From: Rhodoferax antarcticus ANT.BR | GTDB lineage: Bacteria; Pseudomonadota; Gammaproteobacteria; Burkholderiales; Burkholderiaceae_C | Direction of reading: 5' to 3' | Assembly (NCBI RefSeq): GCF_001938565.1 | Contig: NZ_MSYM01000011.1 | Span: forward strand, 186,001 to 250,000 | Length of the DNA stretch: 64,000 nt | Shown here: one piece after another, positions 18,834 through 27,670 of the stretch | Position numbering within the stretch: the stretch's first letter is position 1 | Layout of the letters: every line of letters starts with the position of its first letter | Made by a program: the position numbers and the translations under genes | The notes under the pieces: model-generated | What the model was told of the DNA's origin: nothing | Seen by the model: the letters and a program-made list of their open reading frames with translations, nothing else | Databases searched by the model: none

Positions 18834-20927
18834 ATGCCCCACAGCAATCCCCGTCCCGGCCCGCAATCGATTCAGATCATCGGCGCCTGCCCGCACGACT
18901 GTCCGGACACCTGCTCGATGCTCACCACCGTTGAAAACGGTGTGGCCGTCAAAGTGCAGGGCAATCCGAACCACCCGCATACCGACGGCGCGCTGTGTGC
19001 GAAGGTCTCGCGCTATACCGAGCGCACCTACCACCCTGAGCGCACCCTGCAGCCCATGAAGCGCGTTGGTACCAAAGGCAGCGGCCAGTTTGAGCCAGTG
19101 AGCTGGGACGAGGCATTGGGCGACATTGCCAACCGCCTCAAAGCCATTGCCGCGCAAGACCCGCAAGCCATTCAGCCCTACAGCTACGCTGGCACCATGG
19201 GCCTGGTGCAGGGCGAGGGTATGGCCGGGCGGTTTTTCAACAAGCTGGGTGCGTCAATGCTGGAGCGCACCATCTGCGCCTCTGCTGGCGGGGCGGGGCT
19301 GGTGCACACGCTGGGCGCCAAGGTTGGCATGCGGGTGGAATTTTTTGCCGAGGCCAAGCTGATCATCATCTGGGGCAGCAACTCGATCACCAGCAATTTG
19401 CACTTCTGGCGCTACGCCAACCAGGCCAAACGCGCCGGCGCCAAACTTATCTGCATCGACCCGCGCAAAAGCGAAACGGCTGACAAATGCCATGCGCATA
19501 TTGCCCTTCTGCCCGGTACAGACGGTGCTTTGGCGCTGTCGATCATGCAGCAGCTCGTTGTCAATGACCGGCTCGACCATGACTACCTGGCGCGTTACAC
19601 GCTGGGTTGGGCGCAGCTGCGTGAGCGCGCTCTGCAGTGGCCGCCAGAGCGCGCCGCTGCCGTCTGCGGCATTGAAGCAGCGCAGATTGAAGCGCTGGCG
19701 CGCGACTACGGCGCGTGTGCTGCCAGCGCCAGCCAGTCCACAGGCGCGCAAGGCCCAGCCGCCATCCGCATGAACTATGGGCTGCAGCGGGTGCACGGCG
19801 GTGGCAACGCGGTACGGCTGATCGCCATGCTGCCGGCGCTGATCGGCGCTTGGCGGCATCGCGCCGGGGGCGTGTTGTTGTCGAGTTCGGGCGCGTTTGC
19901 GGTGCAGCGCGCCAAGCTGGAGCGGCCTGACCTGCTGGCCGGGCGCACGCCACGCACCATCAACATGACCACCATTGGCAACGATTTGCTGCGCCCGGCC
20001 AGCCCCGAGTTTGGCCCGAAGGTGGCGGCGTTGATCGTCTACAACAGCAACCCGGTGGCCATCGCACCAGACTCGGCCAAGGTGGTGGCGGGTTTTGCGC
20101 GTGAGGATTTGTTCACCGTGGTGCTGGAGCATTTTCAGACCGACACCGCCGATTACGCCGACTACATCCTGCCCGCGACCACCCAACTGGAGCACTGGGA
20201 CGTGCACTCAAGCTACGGCCATACCGACGCGCTGTTGAACCGCCCAGCCATCGCGCCGCTGGGCCAGGCCAAGCCCAACACGCAGATTTTTCGTGAGCTG
20301 GCCGCGCGCATGGGGTTCGATGAGCCATGTTTTCAGGACACCGACGAAGCCCTGTGCCGCCTAGCTTACGGTGATGCGGTCGATTTCAATGCGCTGCTGG
20401 AAAAAGGCTTTGTCACCTTGCCCATGTCCGAGGCCCCGTTTGCCCAGGGCAACTTCCCCACGCCATCGGGCCAATGCGAGTTTTTCAGCCAGCGCCTGGC
20501 AGACCGTGGGCTGGACGGCTTGCCCGACCATGTGCCGAACCACGAAGCGGCCCACAGCTCCAAAGCCTACCCGCTGGCGATGATTTCACCGCCGGCGCGC
20601 AACTTCCTGAACTCGACCTTTGTCAACGTGACCAGCCTGCGCAACAGTGAAGGCGAGCCACTGCTGGAAATGCACCCCGTAAACGCCGCAGCCCGCCAGA
20701 TTCAGGACGGCAGCACGGTGCGCGTTTTCAACGCGCGTGGCGAGCACCGCTGCCGCGTCAGCCTGAATCACCGCGCCCGTGTTGGCGTGGTGCACGGCCT
20801 GGGCGTGTGGTGGCGCAAGTTTGGGCTGGACGGCACCAATGTCAATCAGCTCACCAGTCAGGCGCTGACCGACTTGGGTAACGGACCGACGTTTTACGAC
20901 TGTCTGGTGGAAGTGCAGGCGGCCTGA
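18834..20927 (+). CDS. molybdopterin oxidoreductase (formate dehydrogenase/BisC-like family)
   Basis: Molybdenum-bis-MGD enzyme of about 697 residues from the ATG at 18834; earlier starts would read the minisatellite. An N-terminal Fe-S site is visible: GACPHDCPDTCSM with a later Cys in GALCAKVSRY. The Mo domain has ICASAGGAGLVHT and IIIWGSNSITSNLHFW, and the C-terminal MGD domain has LEMHPVNAAARQIQDG and VRVFNARGEHRCRV. There is no Tat signal and no partner Fe-S or membrane subunit nearby, so it looks cytoplasmic. It resembles stand-alone COG0243 proteins of unknown substrate. It ends 30 bp before the convergent exporter gene. Confidence 0.88.
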   Translation: MPHSNPRPGPQSIQIIGACPHDCPDTCSMLTTVENGVAVKVQGNPNHPHTDGALCAKVSRYTERTYHPERTLQPMKRVGTKGSGQFEPVSWDEALGDIANRLKAIAAQDPQAIQPYSYAGTMGLVQGEGMAGRFFNKLGASMLERTICASAGGAGLVHTLGAKVGMRVEFFAEAKLIIIWGSNSITSNLHFWRYANQAKRAGAKLICIDPRKSETADKCHAHIALLPGTDGALALSIMQQLVVNDRLDHDYLARYTLGWAQLRERALQWPPERAAAVCGIEAAQIEALARDYGACAASASQSTGAQGPAAIRMNYGLQRVHGGGNAVRLIAMLPALIGAWRHRAGGVLLSSSGAFAVQRAKLERPDLLAGRTPRTINMTTIGNDLLRPASPEFGPKVAALIVYNSNPVAIAPDSAKVVAGFAREDLFTVVLEHFQTDTADYADYILPATTQLEHWDVHSSYGHTDALLNRPAIAPLGQAKPNTQIFRELAARMGFDEPCFQDTDEALCRLAYGDAVDFNALLEKGFVTLPMSEAPFAQGNFPTPSGQCEFFSQRLADRGLDGLPDHVPNHEAAHSSKAYPLAMISPPARNFLNSTFVNVTSLRNSEGEPLLEMHPVNAAARQIQDGSTVRVFNARGEHRCRVSLNHRARVGVVHGLGVWWRKFGLDGTNVNQLTSQALTDLGNGPTFYDCLVEVQAA

Positions 20928-20957
20928 GCTGCGCCCCGCGATGAAAGCAGAGTCACC

Positions 20958-21554
20958 TCAGCCGCGCAGTAGCAGCACCGCCAGCGACCCCATCACCAGC
21001 GCAATCAGCGCGTCGAGCGCGCGCCAGGCGGTGTCGCGCTGGAACAGCGGCGCCAGATAGCGTGCGCCAAACCCCAACGCTGAAAACCACAGCACGCTGC
21101 CAGTAGCAGCACCGGCGCCAAACACCCAGCGCCCGGCTTCGCCATGCTGGTTGGCAAGCGCGCCCAGCAGCACCACCGTGTCCAGATACACATGCGGGTT
21201 CAAAAAGGTGAAGCCAAAGCAGGCTGCCAGCGCCCGGCCCAGTGTGGCGCCCTGTCTGGCATCGAGGTTCATGTGCCCGCCCACCCAGGCGCGCCGCGCT
21301 GCCAGCAGGCCGTAGCTGGCCAGAAACAGCGCGCCGCCATAGCGCGCCAGGGCCAGCAGCTTGGCATTGCCCTGGATCAGCATGCCCGCGCCGCCAATGC
21401 CAGCGGCAATCAGCAGCGCGTCTGATAGAGCGCAAAACAGCACGATGGGCAACACATGCTCGCGGCGGATGCCCTGGCGCAGCACGTAGGCGTTTTGCGA
21501 ACCAATGGCGACGATCAGCGCCAGCCCGGTGGCAAAACCACTCCAGAAAATCAC
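20958..21554 (-). CDS. argO: LysE/ArgO family amino-acid exporter
   Basis: Inner-membrane exporter of basic amino acids, 198 residues with six hydrophobic segments. Family signatures: ALIVAIGSQNAYVLRQGIRR at the start, ALSDALLIAAGIGG, FGFTFLNPHVYLDTVVLLG and a final membrane helix. The GSQNAYVLRQG and NPHVYLDT signatures point to the LysE/ArgO branch rather than RhtB. Arginine export is inferred. A diverged mini-repeat lies upstream, between this start and the OB-fold gene. Confidence 0.9.
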   Translation of the reverse strand: MIFWSGFATGLALIVAIGSQNAYVLRQGIRREHVLPIVLFCALSDALLIAAGIGGAGMLIQGNAKLLALARYGGALFLASYGLLAARRAWVGGHMNLDARQGATLGRALAACFGFTFLNPHVYLDTVVLLGALANQHGEAGRWVFGAGAATGSVLWFSALGFGARYLAPLFQRDTAWRALDALIALVMGSLAVLLLRG

Positions 21555-21597
21555 CGATCGGACTCCGGGCTGGAGGTGAAAGCTATATACAAAATCA

Positions 21598-21637
21598 GGC
21601 TCTATCCCTTGAAGCTAAAGCGGTGATAGCTATCTAA
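21598..21637 (-). repeat. mini-repeat copy 6
   Basis: GGCTCTATCCCTTGAAG, then CTAAAGCGGTGATAGCTATC. Diverged reverse-orientation copy upstream of argO and downstream of the OB-fold gene. Confidence 0.6.
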
Positions 21638-21663
21638 AAAAGAGCAATCAGGGCTTGAAAAAT

Positions 21664-22377
21664 TCAAGGCTTGGATAACGTGGCGCTTTCAATCAGCACT
21701 TTGTAGGTATAGCCCATGCCCAGGTCGACGTTGCTGCGTAGCGTGCCAGACACGGTGAGCACGTCGCCAATTTGCGCGCTGGCGCTCGAGGTGGCCAGAA
21801 TGTCGTGGTTTTGGGTGACCGCGCTGCCGCTGCCGTCTTGCAGGTGCAGCCAGTTTTTGCCCATGATGTCGGCGCTGAACTTGACTACCGTGGCGCTCAG
21901 GCGCACCGGTTTGTTATTGAGCTGCCCCGCCTTGGCATACAGATCGGCCACGGTGTAGGCGTTGTTGCCGCTGGCCTTGGCCAGTTTGGCGACCGCCACG
22001 GGTGCGACCTGGGCGACTCCTTCATGCGGGTTGCCTGCCCCGGCGGGCGCACCCACGAGGCTGCCAAAAACGATGCTGGTGAAAGTTTTGCCGAGCGATT
22101 TGCTCTCAAAGTTGTCCATCACCATCTGCGCCTCGACGCTTACGGTGCTGCCTTTAGCCACAGCCGCCTTGTCCACCACCGCCCATTGCTCGCCCTTACC
22201 TGTTTTGATGCGAAGGTAGGTGTAGGGCGCCACGTCACGCACTTGCAGCACCACGCCGGTGATTTTTTCGCCAGCAGTCGGCTTGGCCGATGGCGTGGCG
22301 TGCAGCAAGGGCGCAGCGGCGATCAGGCCGACGCCCAGAAGTTTGTGCAGAGTGAACAGTTTCATAGTCGCTTTCAT
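21664..22377 (-). CDS. exported OB-fold nucleic-acid-binding-like protein
   Basis: 237 residues with a signal peptide (MKLFTLHKLLGVGLIAAAPLL, cleavage near LHATPS) and two OB-like modules. Module 1 has VVLQVRDVAPYTYLRIKTGK and GEQWAVVDKAAVAKGSTVSV; module 2 has NWLHLQDGSGSAVTQNHDIL and IGDVLTVSGTLRSNVDLG. Similar periplasmic proteins (NrfJ/DUF5666-like) are known but their role is unsettled. The start overlaps the pncC stop by 4 bp (ATGA), so it is co-translated. An internal ATG 12 bp downstream is an alternative start. Confidence 0.75.
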   Translation of the reverse strand: MKATMKLFTLHKLLGVGLIAAAPLLHATPSAKPTAGEKITGVVLQVRDVAPYTYLRIKTGKGEQWAVVDKAAVAKGSTVSVEAQMVMDNFESKSLGKTFTSIVFGSLVGAPAGAGNPHEGVAQVAPVAVAKLAKASGNNAYTVADLYAKAGQLNNKPVRLSATVVKFSADIMGKNWLHLQDGSGSAVTQNHDILATSSASAQIGDVLTVSGTLRSNVDLGMGYTYKVLIESATLSKP

Positions 22378-22937
22378 ATCAATGGGTCGATCGGGTGCAA
22401 GGTAGGGTGCAAGGGCTTCGCCTTGTCTTCGGGCAATTCGATCAGGCTCAGCAGCCGCGTCAGCGCATGTTGAACGGTAGCCTGGCGCACGGCGGCGCGG
22501 TCGCCATCAAAGTGCCTGACTTCGCTTGTCACGCCAGCCGGTGTGGCCCAGCCAAACCACACGGTGCCAATCGGTTTTTCCGGGCTGCCACCGCCCGGGC
22601 CAGCCACACCGGTGACCGCTATCGCCACCTGGGCGTGTGAGTGCGCCAGCGCACCGGCGGCCATGGCGCGTGCCACGGGCTCGCTGACCGCGCCAAACTG
22701 GTCAATCAGGCTGGCGTCCACAGCCAGCAACTCGGTTTTGGCGGCGTTGGAGTAGGTGACAAAACCGCGCTCAAACCAGTTGCTCGACCCTGCCAGATCG
22801 GTGCAGGCCGCAGCAATCATGCCGCCAGTGCAGCTCTCAGCGGTGGCCAGCAGCCACTGGCGTTTACATAAGAAATCGGCCACTAGCCCGCATAGCGCTT
22901 GCGTGGATAGCTCTTGATTTAAGAGTGTTTCAGACAT
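22374..22937 (-). CDS. pncC: nicotinamide-nucleotide amidohydrolase PncC (CinA C-terminal family)
   Basis: Deamidates NMN to nicotinate mononucleotide in NAD recycling. 187 residues; contains TAESCTGGMIAAACTDLAGS, FERGFVTYSNAAKTELL, AIAVTGVAGPGGGSPEKP and GTVWFGWA, all hallmarks of the CinA C-terminal domain. It starts 5 bp after pgpA ends, so the pgpA-pncC-OB genes form one unit. The N-terminal MoaB-like CinA domain is absent, as usual for stand-alone PncC. Confidence 0.93.
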   Translation of the reverse strand: MSETLLNQELSTQALCGLVADFLCKRQWLLATAESCTGGMIAAACTDLAGSSNWFERGFVTYSNAAKTELLAVDASLIDQFGAVSEPVARAMAAGALAHSHAQVAIAVTGVAGPGGGSPEKPIGTVWFGWATPAGVTSEVRHFDGDRAAVRQATVQHALTRLLSLIELPEDKAKPLHPTLHPIDPLI

Positions 22938-22942
22938 GCTTT

Positions 22943-23527
22943 TTACCACCAGACGCGCCACAGCGCGATCACCAGCAGCGTGCAAAACGCGGCTACCAAG
23001 TCGTCCAGCATGATGCCCCAGCCCGCTTTGCGCCAGGCGGCAGGGTCGGTGGCCGGGTCTACGCCATGGTAGAGCTGGTCGGCCCAAGCCACCGGGCCGG
23101 GCTTGGCGGCGTCAAAAAACCGGAACAGCGCAAACGCCGCCGCCTGGCCCCAAAACTCCATCGGGCTGGCCAGCCACAACACCCCCCAGAAGGCGGCAAT
23201 TTCGTCCCAGACGATGCTGCCCGGGTCCATCACCCGCATGTGCCGCGCGGTGATCGTGCAGGCCCACCAGCCGAGCAGCACACTGACGGCGATCAGCACG
23301 CCCCATTGCGTGTCTGACAAGCGGTTTTGCAGCAGCGCAAAGCTCAGCCAGGCCCACAGCGTGCCAGCGGTGCCGGGCGCTTTGGGGCTCAGCCCCGAGC
23401 CAAAACCCAGCGCCATCACATGCGCTGGGTGCGCCATCATGAAGCGGCTGGTGGGCGCAATGGGGTCCAGCGGCGCGTCGGCTCCGCGATAGGGTACGTC
23501 CTGGGCGGTTGACGAGTCGGTTTGCAT
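22943..23527 (-). CDS. pgpA: phosphatidylglycerophosphatase A
   Basis: Membrane phosphatase making phosphatidylglycerol. 194 residues. GSGLSPKAPGTAGTLWAW is the PgpA N-terminal signature, followed by RHMRVMDPGSIVWDEIAAFW (acidic catalytic residues) and PGPVAWADQLYHGVDPATDP before the last hydrophobic segment DDLVAAFCTLLVIALW. It may start at the first ATG (MQTDSS) or at MMAHPAHVMALGFG further in. In relatives thiL lies just upstream; here a zinc-ribbon gene on the other strand sits between. Confidence 0.92.
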   Translation of the reverse strand: MQTDSSTAQDVPYRGADAPLDPIAPTSRFMMAHPAHVMALGFGSGLSPKAPGTAGTLWAWLSFALLQNRLSDTQWGVLIAVSVLLGWWACTITARHMRVMDPGSIVWDEIAAFWGVLWLASPMEFWGQAAAFALFRFFDAAKPGPVAWADQLYHGVDPATDPAAWRKAGWGIMLDDLVAAFCTLLVIALWRVWW

Positions 23528-23636
23528 GGCGCAATTATCGGTTTCAAACTTGCGCTTGTTGATGCCGTGCGCTTATCGCATGCGCCTCGGTTTAATATCA
23601 GTGCCGCCCTGCCCACACGCCTCACCTGCTGCTGCC

Positions 23637-24374
23637 ATGCTTCGCCCGCCCGCCTGTCCCTCCTGCAAAACCGTCATGACGGCACATTCCCTGCCCAGTG
23701 TGGCGGGGGGGCAGGTCGAGATTGACCTGTGTTTTTCCTGCCGGGGACTCTGGTTTGACCCAATGGAAAATCTGAAGCTCTCCCCGGCCGCGGTGGTCGA
23801 ATTGTTCAAGGTGTTGCACGCCCACCGTCATGAGGGGGTAACGGCGCTGGCGCAAAAGCTGGCTTGCCCGCGCTGCAACCGCGTGCTCGTCCAAGGCTTT
23901 GACGTGGTGAAAAGTGGTCGCTATATCACCCAGCGCTGCCCGCAGCGGCATGGCCGTTTCAGCACCTTTTCCGCTTTCATGATCGAAAAAGGCTTTGTGC
24001 GCCAGCTCACCGCGCTGGAGATTGACGACATGGCGCAGCGCCTGGGGGTGATCAACTGCAGTAATTGCGGCGCGCCGGTGGACTTGCGCAAAGACCAGGC
24101 TTGCCCGCATTGCCGCTCTGCGCTGTCGCTCTTGGACCCACAGGCAGTGGAGCGGGCGCTGGTGGGTTACGAGTCTGCCGCGCGGGCGTCAGAAGGCGTC
24201 AAATTGCCGCAACTGGCCGACGCGCTGGTGATGCTGGAGCGCGACCGCGTGCAGGCTGCGTGCGAAGCCAAAACCCACCAGACGGGCCGCCTGACCTGGC
24301 CCGATGGCCGTGCACAGGGCGCGGTGGATTTGTGGGCGGCCGGCCTGTCGCTGGTGTGGAAGGTGTTGAAGTAA
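23637..24374 (+). CDS. zinc-ribbon protein (TFIIB-type zinc-finger domains)
   Basis: 245 residues with three zinc-binding pairs: CPSCKTVM with CFSCRGLWFDPMEN (the typical zf-TFIIB pattern of a Cys pair and GLWFD), then CPRCNRVL and CSNCGAPVDLRKDQACPHCR. The middle helical region has no recognised catalytic motif, and the C-terminus holds a Trp-rich segment (AVDLWAAGLSLVWKVLK). The function is unknown; protein-protein or nucleic-acid binding is inferred. It lies on the opposite strand between thiL and pgpA. An earlier in-frame ATG (23526) is possible but less likely. Confidence 0.72.
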   Translation: MLRPPACPSCKTVMTAHSLPSVAGGQVEIDLCFSCRGLWFDPMENLKLSPAAVVELFKVLHAHRHEGVTALAQKLACPRCNRVLVQGFDVVKSGRYITQRCPQRHGRFSTFSAFMIEKGFVRQLTALEIDDMAQRLGVINCSNCGAPVDLRKDQACPHCRSALSLLDPQAVERALVGYESAARASEGVKLPQLADALVMLERDRVQAACEAKTHQTGRLTWPDGRAQGAVDLWAAGLSLVWKVLK

Positions 24375-24404
24375 GGGACTTCAAGGCGACGGTTTAACGT
24401 GAAA

Positions 24405-24520
24405 TACAGCCGTTATTGCGCCCCCCGCTGCGTCGTTGCGAACGCATTGAAACCATCCATGTCGGCGCATTGCATGGATTGCAGCGTCGCTACGCTCCTC
24501 GCAATGGCGGTTTTTTCATG
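24405..24520. repeat. REP-like palindromic element between convergent genes
   Basis: Outer arms CCGTTATTGCG (24410 region) and CGCAATGGCGG (24500 region) pair with two mismatches. An inner hairpin pairs ATCCATG with CATGGAT (24454-24478). The motif GCGTCGCTACGCTCCTCGCA belongs to a widely seen class of extragenic palindromes. It fills the gap between the zinc-ribbon gene and thiL and ends in TTTTTT, so it may terminate both. Confidence 0.75.
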
Positions 24521-24549
24521 TGTCTGGGTAGCTGATTGAACCCGCCGTT

Positions 24550-25548
24550 TTAAGCAAAGTGATCAAACGACGTGTAGCTGTTGGCCAGTGGCTGGCCCTG
24601 GCTGTCAATCAGCCGCAGCCCGGGCTCGGCGTTGATCTGGCCGATGCGGGTCACCGGGGTTTGGCTGGCGCGGCTGGCGGCCTGCACCGCCTCACGCAAG
24701 TGCGCTGGGGCGGTGAACAGCAGTTCGTAATCATCGCCGCCAGACAGCGCGTAGCGGCGCCACTTGTCTTCTGATAAATTTATATTAAATTGGCCTCTAA
24801 CCCTTATGGATAAAGCGCGAGTAGCTATTAAAGATGTAGCGACATCAGCATCCACAGTGGCACCCATGGCCGAGCTTTCCAGGATGTGACCTAGGTCGCC
24901 GAGCAGGCCGTCGCTCACATCTAGCGCTGCACTGGCGACGTCGCGCAAAGCCAGCCCCAGGGCGACGCGGGGTGTGGGCTGCTCCAGCCGCAGGCGGGTG
25001 GCGACCAACACGTCATCCGGCAGGACCGTTTTGCCGAGCAAAGCGTCTAGCGCGAGCCGGGCATCACCCAGCGTGCCGCTCACATAGATGTCGTCACCCG
25101 GCTGCGCACCCGAGCGCAGCAGCGCCTGCGAGCGGCCAGCCACGACAGGCACCTCGCCAAACACGGTGATGCAAATATTCAGCGGCCCGCAAGTGGTGTC
25201 GCCGCCGATCAGCTCGCAGCCATGCGCGTCTGCCAGCGCCAACAAGCCTTGTGCAAAGGCCGCCAGCCAGGACTCGTCCACTCTGGGCAAAGACAGCGCC
25301 AGGGTAAAGGCGAGCGGTTGCGCGCCACAGGCCGCCAGATCGCTCAGGTTTACTGCCAAAGATTTGTGACCCAGCCGGCAAGGGTCGGTCTCAGTCAAAA
25401 AATGGCGGCCTGCCACCAGCATGTCGGTTGAGATGGCCATCTGCGTGCCCGGGCGCGGTTGCAGCAGGGCACAGTCGTCACCCACGCCCAGCACCGCACG
25501 GCGCGCCGGGCGTTTGAAGTAGCGGGCGATCAGGTCAAATTCACCCAT
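24550..25548 (-). CDS. thiL: thiamine-monophosphate kinase ThiL
   Basis: Phosphorylates thiamine phosphate to thiamine diphosphate. The start at 25548 gives 332 residues, MGEFDLIARYFKRPA. Motifs: AVLGVGDDCALLQPRPG, ISTDMLVAGRHFL, LAACGAQPLAFTLALSLP, LIGGDTTCGPLNI and ALDVSDGLLGDLGHIL. Residues ~240-255 (SLIATRALSIRVRGQFNINL) coincide with a mini-repeat read in frame, just before the conserved ALSGGDDYELLFT. The gene follows the recombinase-family gene by 4 bp on the same strand. Confidence 0.93.
   Translation of the reverse strand: MGEFDLIARYFKRPARRAVLGVGDDCALLQPRPGTQMAISTDMLVAGRHFLTETDPCRLGHKSLAVNLSDLAACGAQPLAFTLALSLPRVDESWLAAFAQGLLALADAHGCELIGGDTTCGPLNICITVFGEVPVVAGRSQALLRSGAQPGDDIYVSGTLGDARLALDALLGKTVLPDDVLVATRLRLEQPTPRVALGLALRDVASAALDVSDGLLGDLGHILESSAMGATVDADVATSLIATRALSIRVRGQFNINLSEDKWRRYALSGGDDYELLFTAPAHLREAVQAASRASQTPVTRIGQINAEPGLRLIDSQGQPLANSYTSFDHFA
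24792..24832 (-). repeat. mini-repeat copy 7, inside thiL
   Basis: GGCCTCTAACCCTTATGGAT, then AAAGCGCGAGTAGCTATTAA. In thiL it is read in the frame (L)-IA-TRA-LSIRVRG, in the loop region before the conserved GGDDYEL motif. Confidence 0.85.
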
Positions 25549-25552
25549 GAAC

Positions 25553-27658
25553 TCACTCCTGCGTGGTGCCATCTTTAGTGGTTTGGTTTGCAGCGTTGGG
25601 CGGCGCTGCCGGGGTATGGGCGTGGGTGTCGGTGTCGGTTACCACGCCAGCGGCTTCGGGTTCTGGCAAGAAAAAGCTGCGAGTGCGACGGCGAAGGCGT
25701 TGGCGCAGGGCCGCATAGATGTTGTCGCGCTGCACGCCGGTCAGGTTGTGCGCGCGCAGGGCCAGCTGGAAAGCCATGTAAAAACTCACCCCCACGTTGA
25801 GCAAACCCGTCACCACGATCCCAAGCACGCACCACCAGAAGGCACTTTGGTAAAAAATCTCCAGCCCCAAGCTGGCCGCGGCAGCGGCCAGCTGTCCGGT
25901 GGACAGGGTGACGTGGCGCACATCCAGGCCGAGCCCGAAAAACCCGGCAAAGGCCGGCACCAGCCCGAGCATCAGCCCCAGCGACACATTGGCGCTCAGG
26001 CCCGAGATGTTGTTGCGCATGAAGGTGGCCCAGCGGTCGGCACGCGCAGTGCCCAGCACCGCAGTGAAGCGCGGGTTGTAGCGCATGGCCGATTCCAGCC
26101 GGTGCAGGGCAAACCAGTTTTCGGTCCAGCCCGCGATGATGCTCGACGCAAACAGCAGCACACCGGTGAAGGCGGCAAACAGCGCGGTGGGGCCCAGCAA
26201 GGTCAATTCGTTCAGCACATGCTCGGCCGTCGCCGCATCGATCATCGGGCGGCCGACGCTGAACCACAGCACGGTGCTGATCAGCAGCACCGCAGGCGCA
26301 ACCAGCGCCAGGTTGCCCACAATGGCAGCCGCCTGTGAGCGCACCAGGTGCGCTACCTCGTCCACAAAACCGTCGATGGCACCGGGGTTGCTCAGGTCTT
26401 TGAGCTTGGCCGCCATCGCCGGTGCCGTCATGGCCGGCTGTTTGGTGGCCACCGTCCAGTGCAGCAGTTGGATCAGTACAAAGCTCAGCGCGTAGTTCAT
26501 GCCGGCGAAAAAACCGCCCCAGAAGGCCGACAGACCTGCCGACAGCACCACAAACTTGACCAGTGTGGTGATCGACATCACCGCACCGCCGCCTGCGGCG
26601 TCGCGCAGCATCTGCATGTACTCGCCGCGGTTGCGGGTGATGTAGTGCTCGCCGGTTTCCGAACTGCGCTCAGCCACCTTGGCGGCCAGCATGGAGGAGT
26701 TGGTGGCGATCAGCGCGCGCAGGCTCCGGCGTTTCTGCCCGACGGTGACCAGGTGCGCCAACAACTGCGCGGTGTCACGCTGCGGCGTGGCGGAAAACAG
26801 GCAGTCCAGCAGAGCGCGCACGCGCAGCAGCCGCTCGCGCAACTGGCGCAACTGGAACACCAGATTGACCGAGATGCCGTGCGCCTGCAGATGGGTGTAC
26901 ACCGATGCCGCCGCCTGGCGGCATTGATCCAACTGCTTCCGGTAGTGCTGCAGCGCGTGCTTGCACTGCTGCGTGGGTTGCTGCGGGTTCTCGCGCCAGG
27001 CGCTGAGCAGTGTCTCCAGGTCTGAGGTCAGGGCATGAAACTGTCCCGCATCGCGCGCAGATGCACTCATGCGCAGGCGCAACTCCGGTGAAAACCCGGC
27101 GGCGCGGATCTGGCTGGCGCAGAAGTTGACGGCTTCCATCAGCTCCGCCTGCCAGGTGCTGGGCTCTGTGTGCGCGGTGTCCTGCGCTTGGGCGGGCGGG
27201 GGGCATTCGTTGCGCAGCAGGTCGCCTAGGCGCGCCAGCAGCGTGGCGTCCAATTTGCTCAACCATTGCGCGTCCATCGGATGGTTCAGCACCAAGGTAA
27301 ACAGGGTCGAGGCGTCAGTGGTTTCCGGGGTGCCGGGTAGCAGCTTGAGGCGGATGCGCTCCAGCAACTCGCTCAGGAAGGCGCTGCGCGAGGCAAACCC
27401 GTGGTCGGCCAGCAGGGCGGTGGCATCAACCGTGTCAAGCAGGCGCTGCCACCAGAGTTGAAAGCGCACCCGATCCGTGGGGCGCTGCTGCAGTGCGTCT
27501 AGCAGCAGGCTCACCCGGGCGTGTGTTGCAGTGACTGAGCGTGCATCGCCGCGCAACCAGGCCACCAGCTTGATCAGCCACAAATGGCGTTGCACCCCGC
27601 TAGCGTCGGGGTCAAGCTGGGTCAGCAGTTCGCACAGGTCGGTGGATGACGGCTGCAT
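25553..27658 (-). CDS. membrane protein of the 'site-specific recombinase' family (COG4389)
   Basis: 701 residues. The N-terminal ~330 are soluble and helical (WLIKLVAWLRGDARSVTATH, FQLWWQRLLDTVDATALLAD). From ~340 several hydrophobic segments appear (VVLSAGLSAFWGGFFAGMNY, IVGNLALVAPAVLLISTVLW, GLMLGLVPAFAGFFGLGLD). This matches the Neisseria Gcr-type 'site-specific recombinase' family, whose name rests on weak evidence: no tyrosine- or serine-recombinase catalytic motif is visible and the membrane topology argues against a DNA role. It is upstream of thiL in the same unit, and its last codons lie 4 bp before the thiL start. Confidence 0.8.
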   Translation of the reverse strand: MQPSSTDLCELLTQLDPDASGVQRHLWLIKLVAWLRGDARSVTATHARVSLLLDALQQRPTDRVRFQLWWQRLLDTVDATALLADHGFASRSAFLSELLERIRLKLLPGTPETTDASTLFTLVLNHPMDAQWLSKLDATLLARLGDLLRNECPPPAQAQDTAHTEPSTWQAELMEAVNFCASQIRAAGFSPELRLRMSASARDAGQFHALTSDLETLLSAWRENPQQPTQQCKHALQHYRKQLDQCRQAAASVYTHLQAHGISVNLVFQLRQLRERLLRVRALLDCLFSATPQRDTAQLLAHLVTVGQKRRSLRALIATNSSMLAAKVAERSSETGEHYITRNRGEYMQMLRDAAGGGAVMSITTLVKFVVLSAGLSAFWGGFFAGMNYALSFVLIQLLHWTVATKQPAMTAPAMAAKLKDLSNPGAIDGFVDEVAHLVRSQAAAIVGNLALVAPAVLLISTVLWFSVGRPMIDAATAEHVLNELTLLGPTALFAAFTGVLLFASSIIAGWTENWFALHRLESAMRYNPRFTAVLGTARADRWATFMRNNISGLSANVSLGLMLGLVPAFAGFFGLGLDVRHVTLSTGQLAAAAASLGLEIFYQSAFWWCVLGIVVTGLLNVGVSFYMAFQLALRAHNLTGVQRDNIYAALRQRLRRRTRSFFLPEPEAAGVVTDTDTHAHTPAAPPNAANQTTKDGTTQE

Positions 27659-27670
27659 GCAGGTTCAGGG

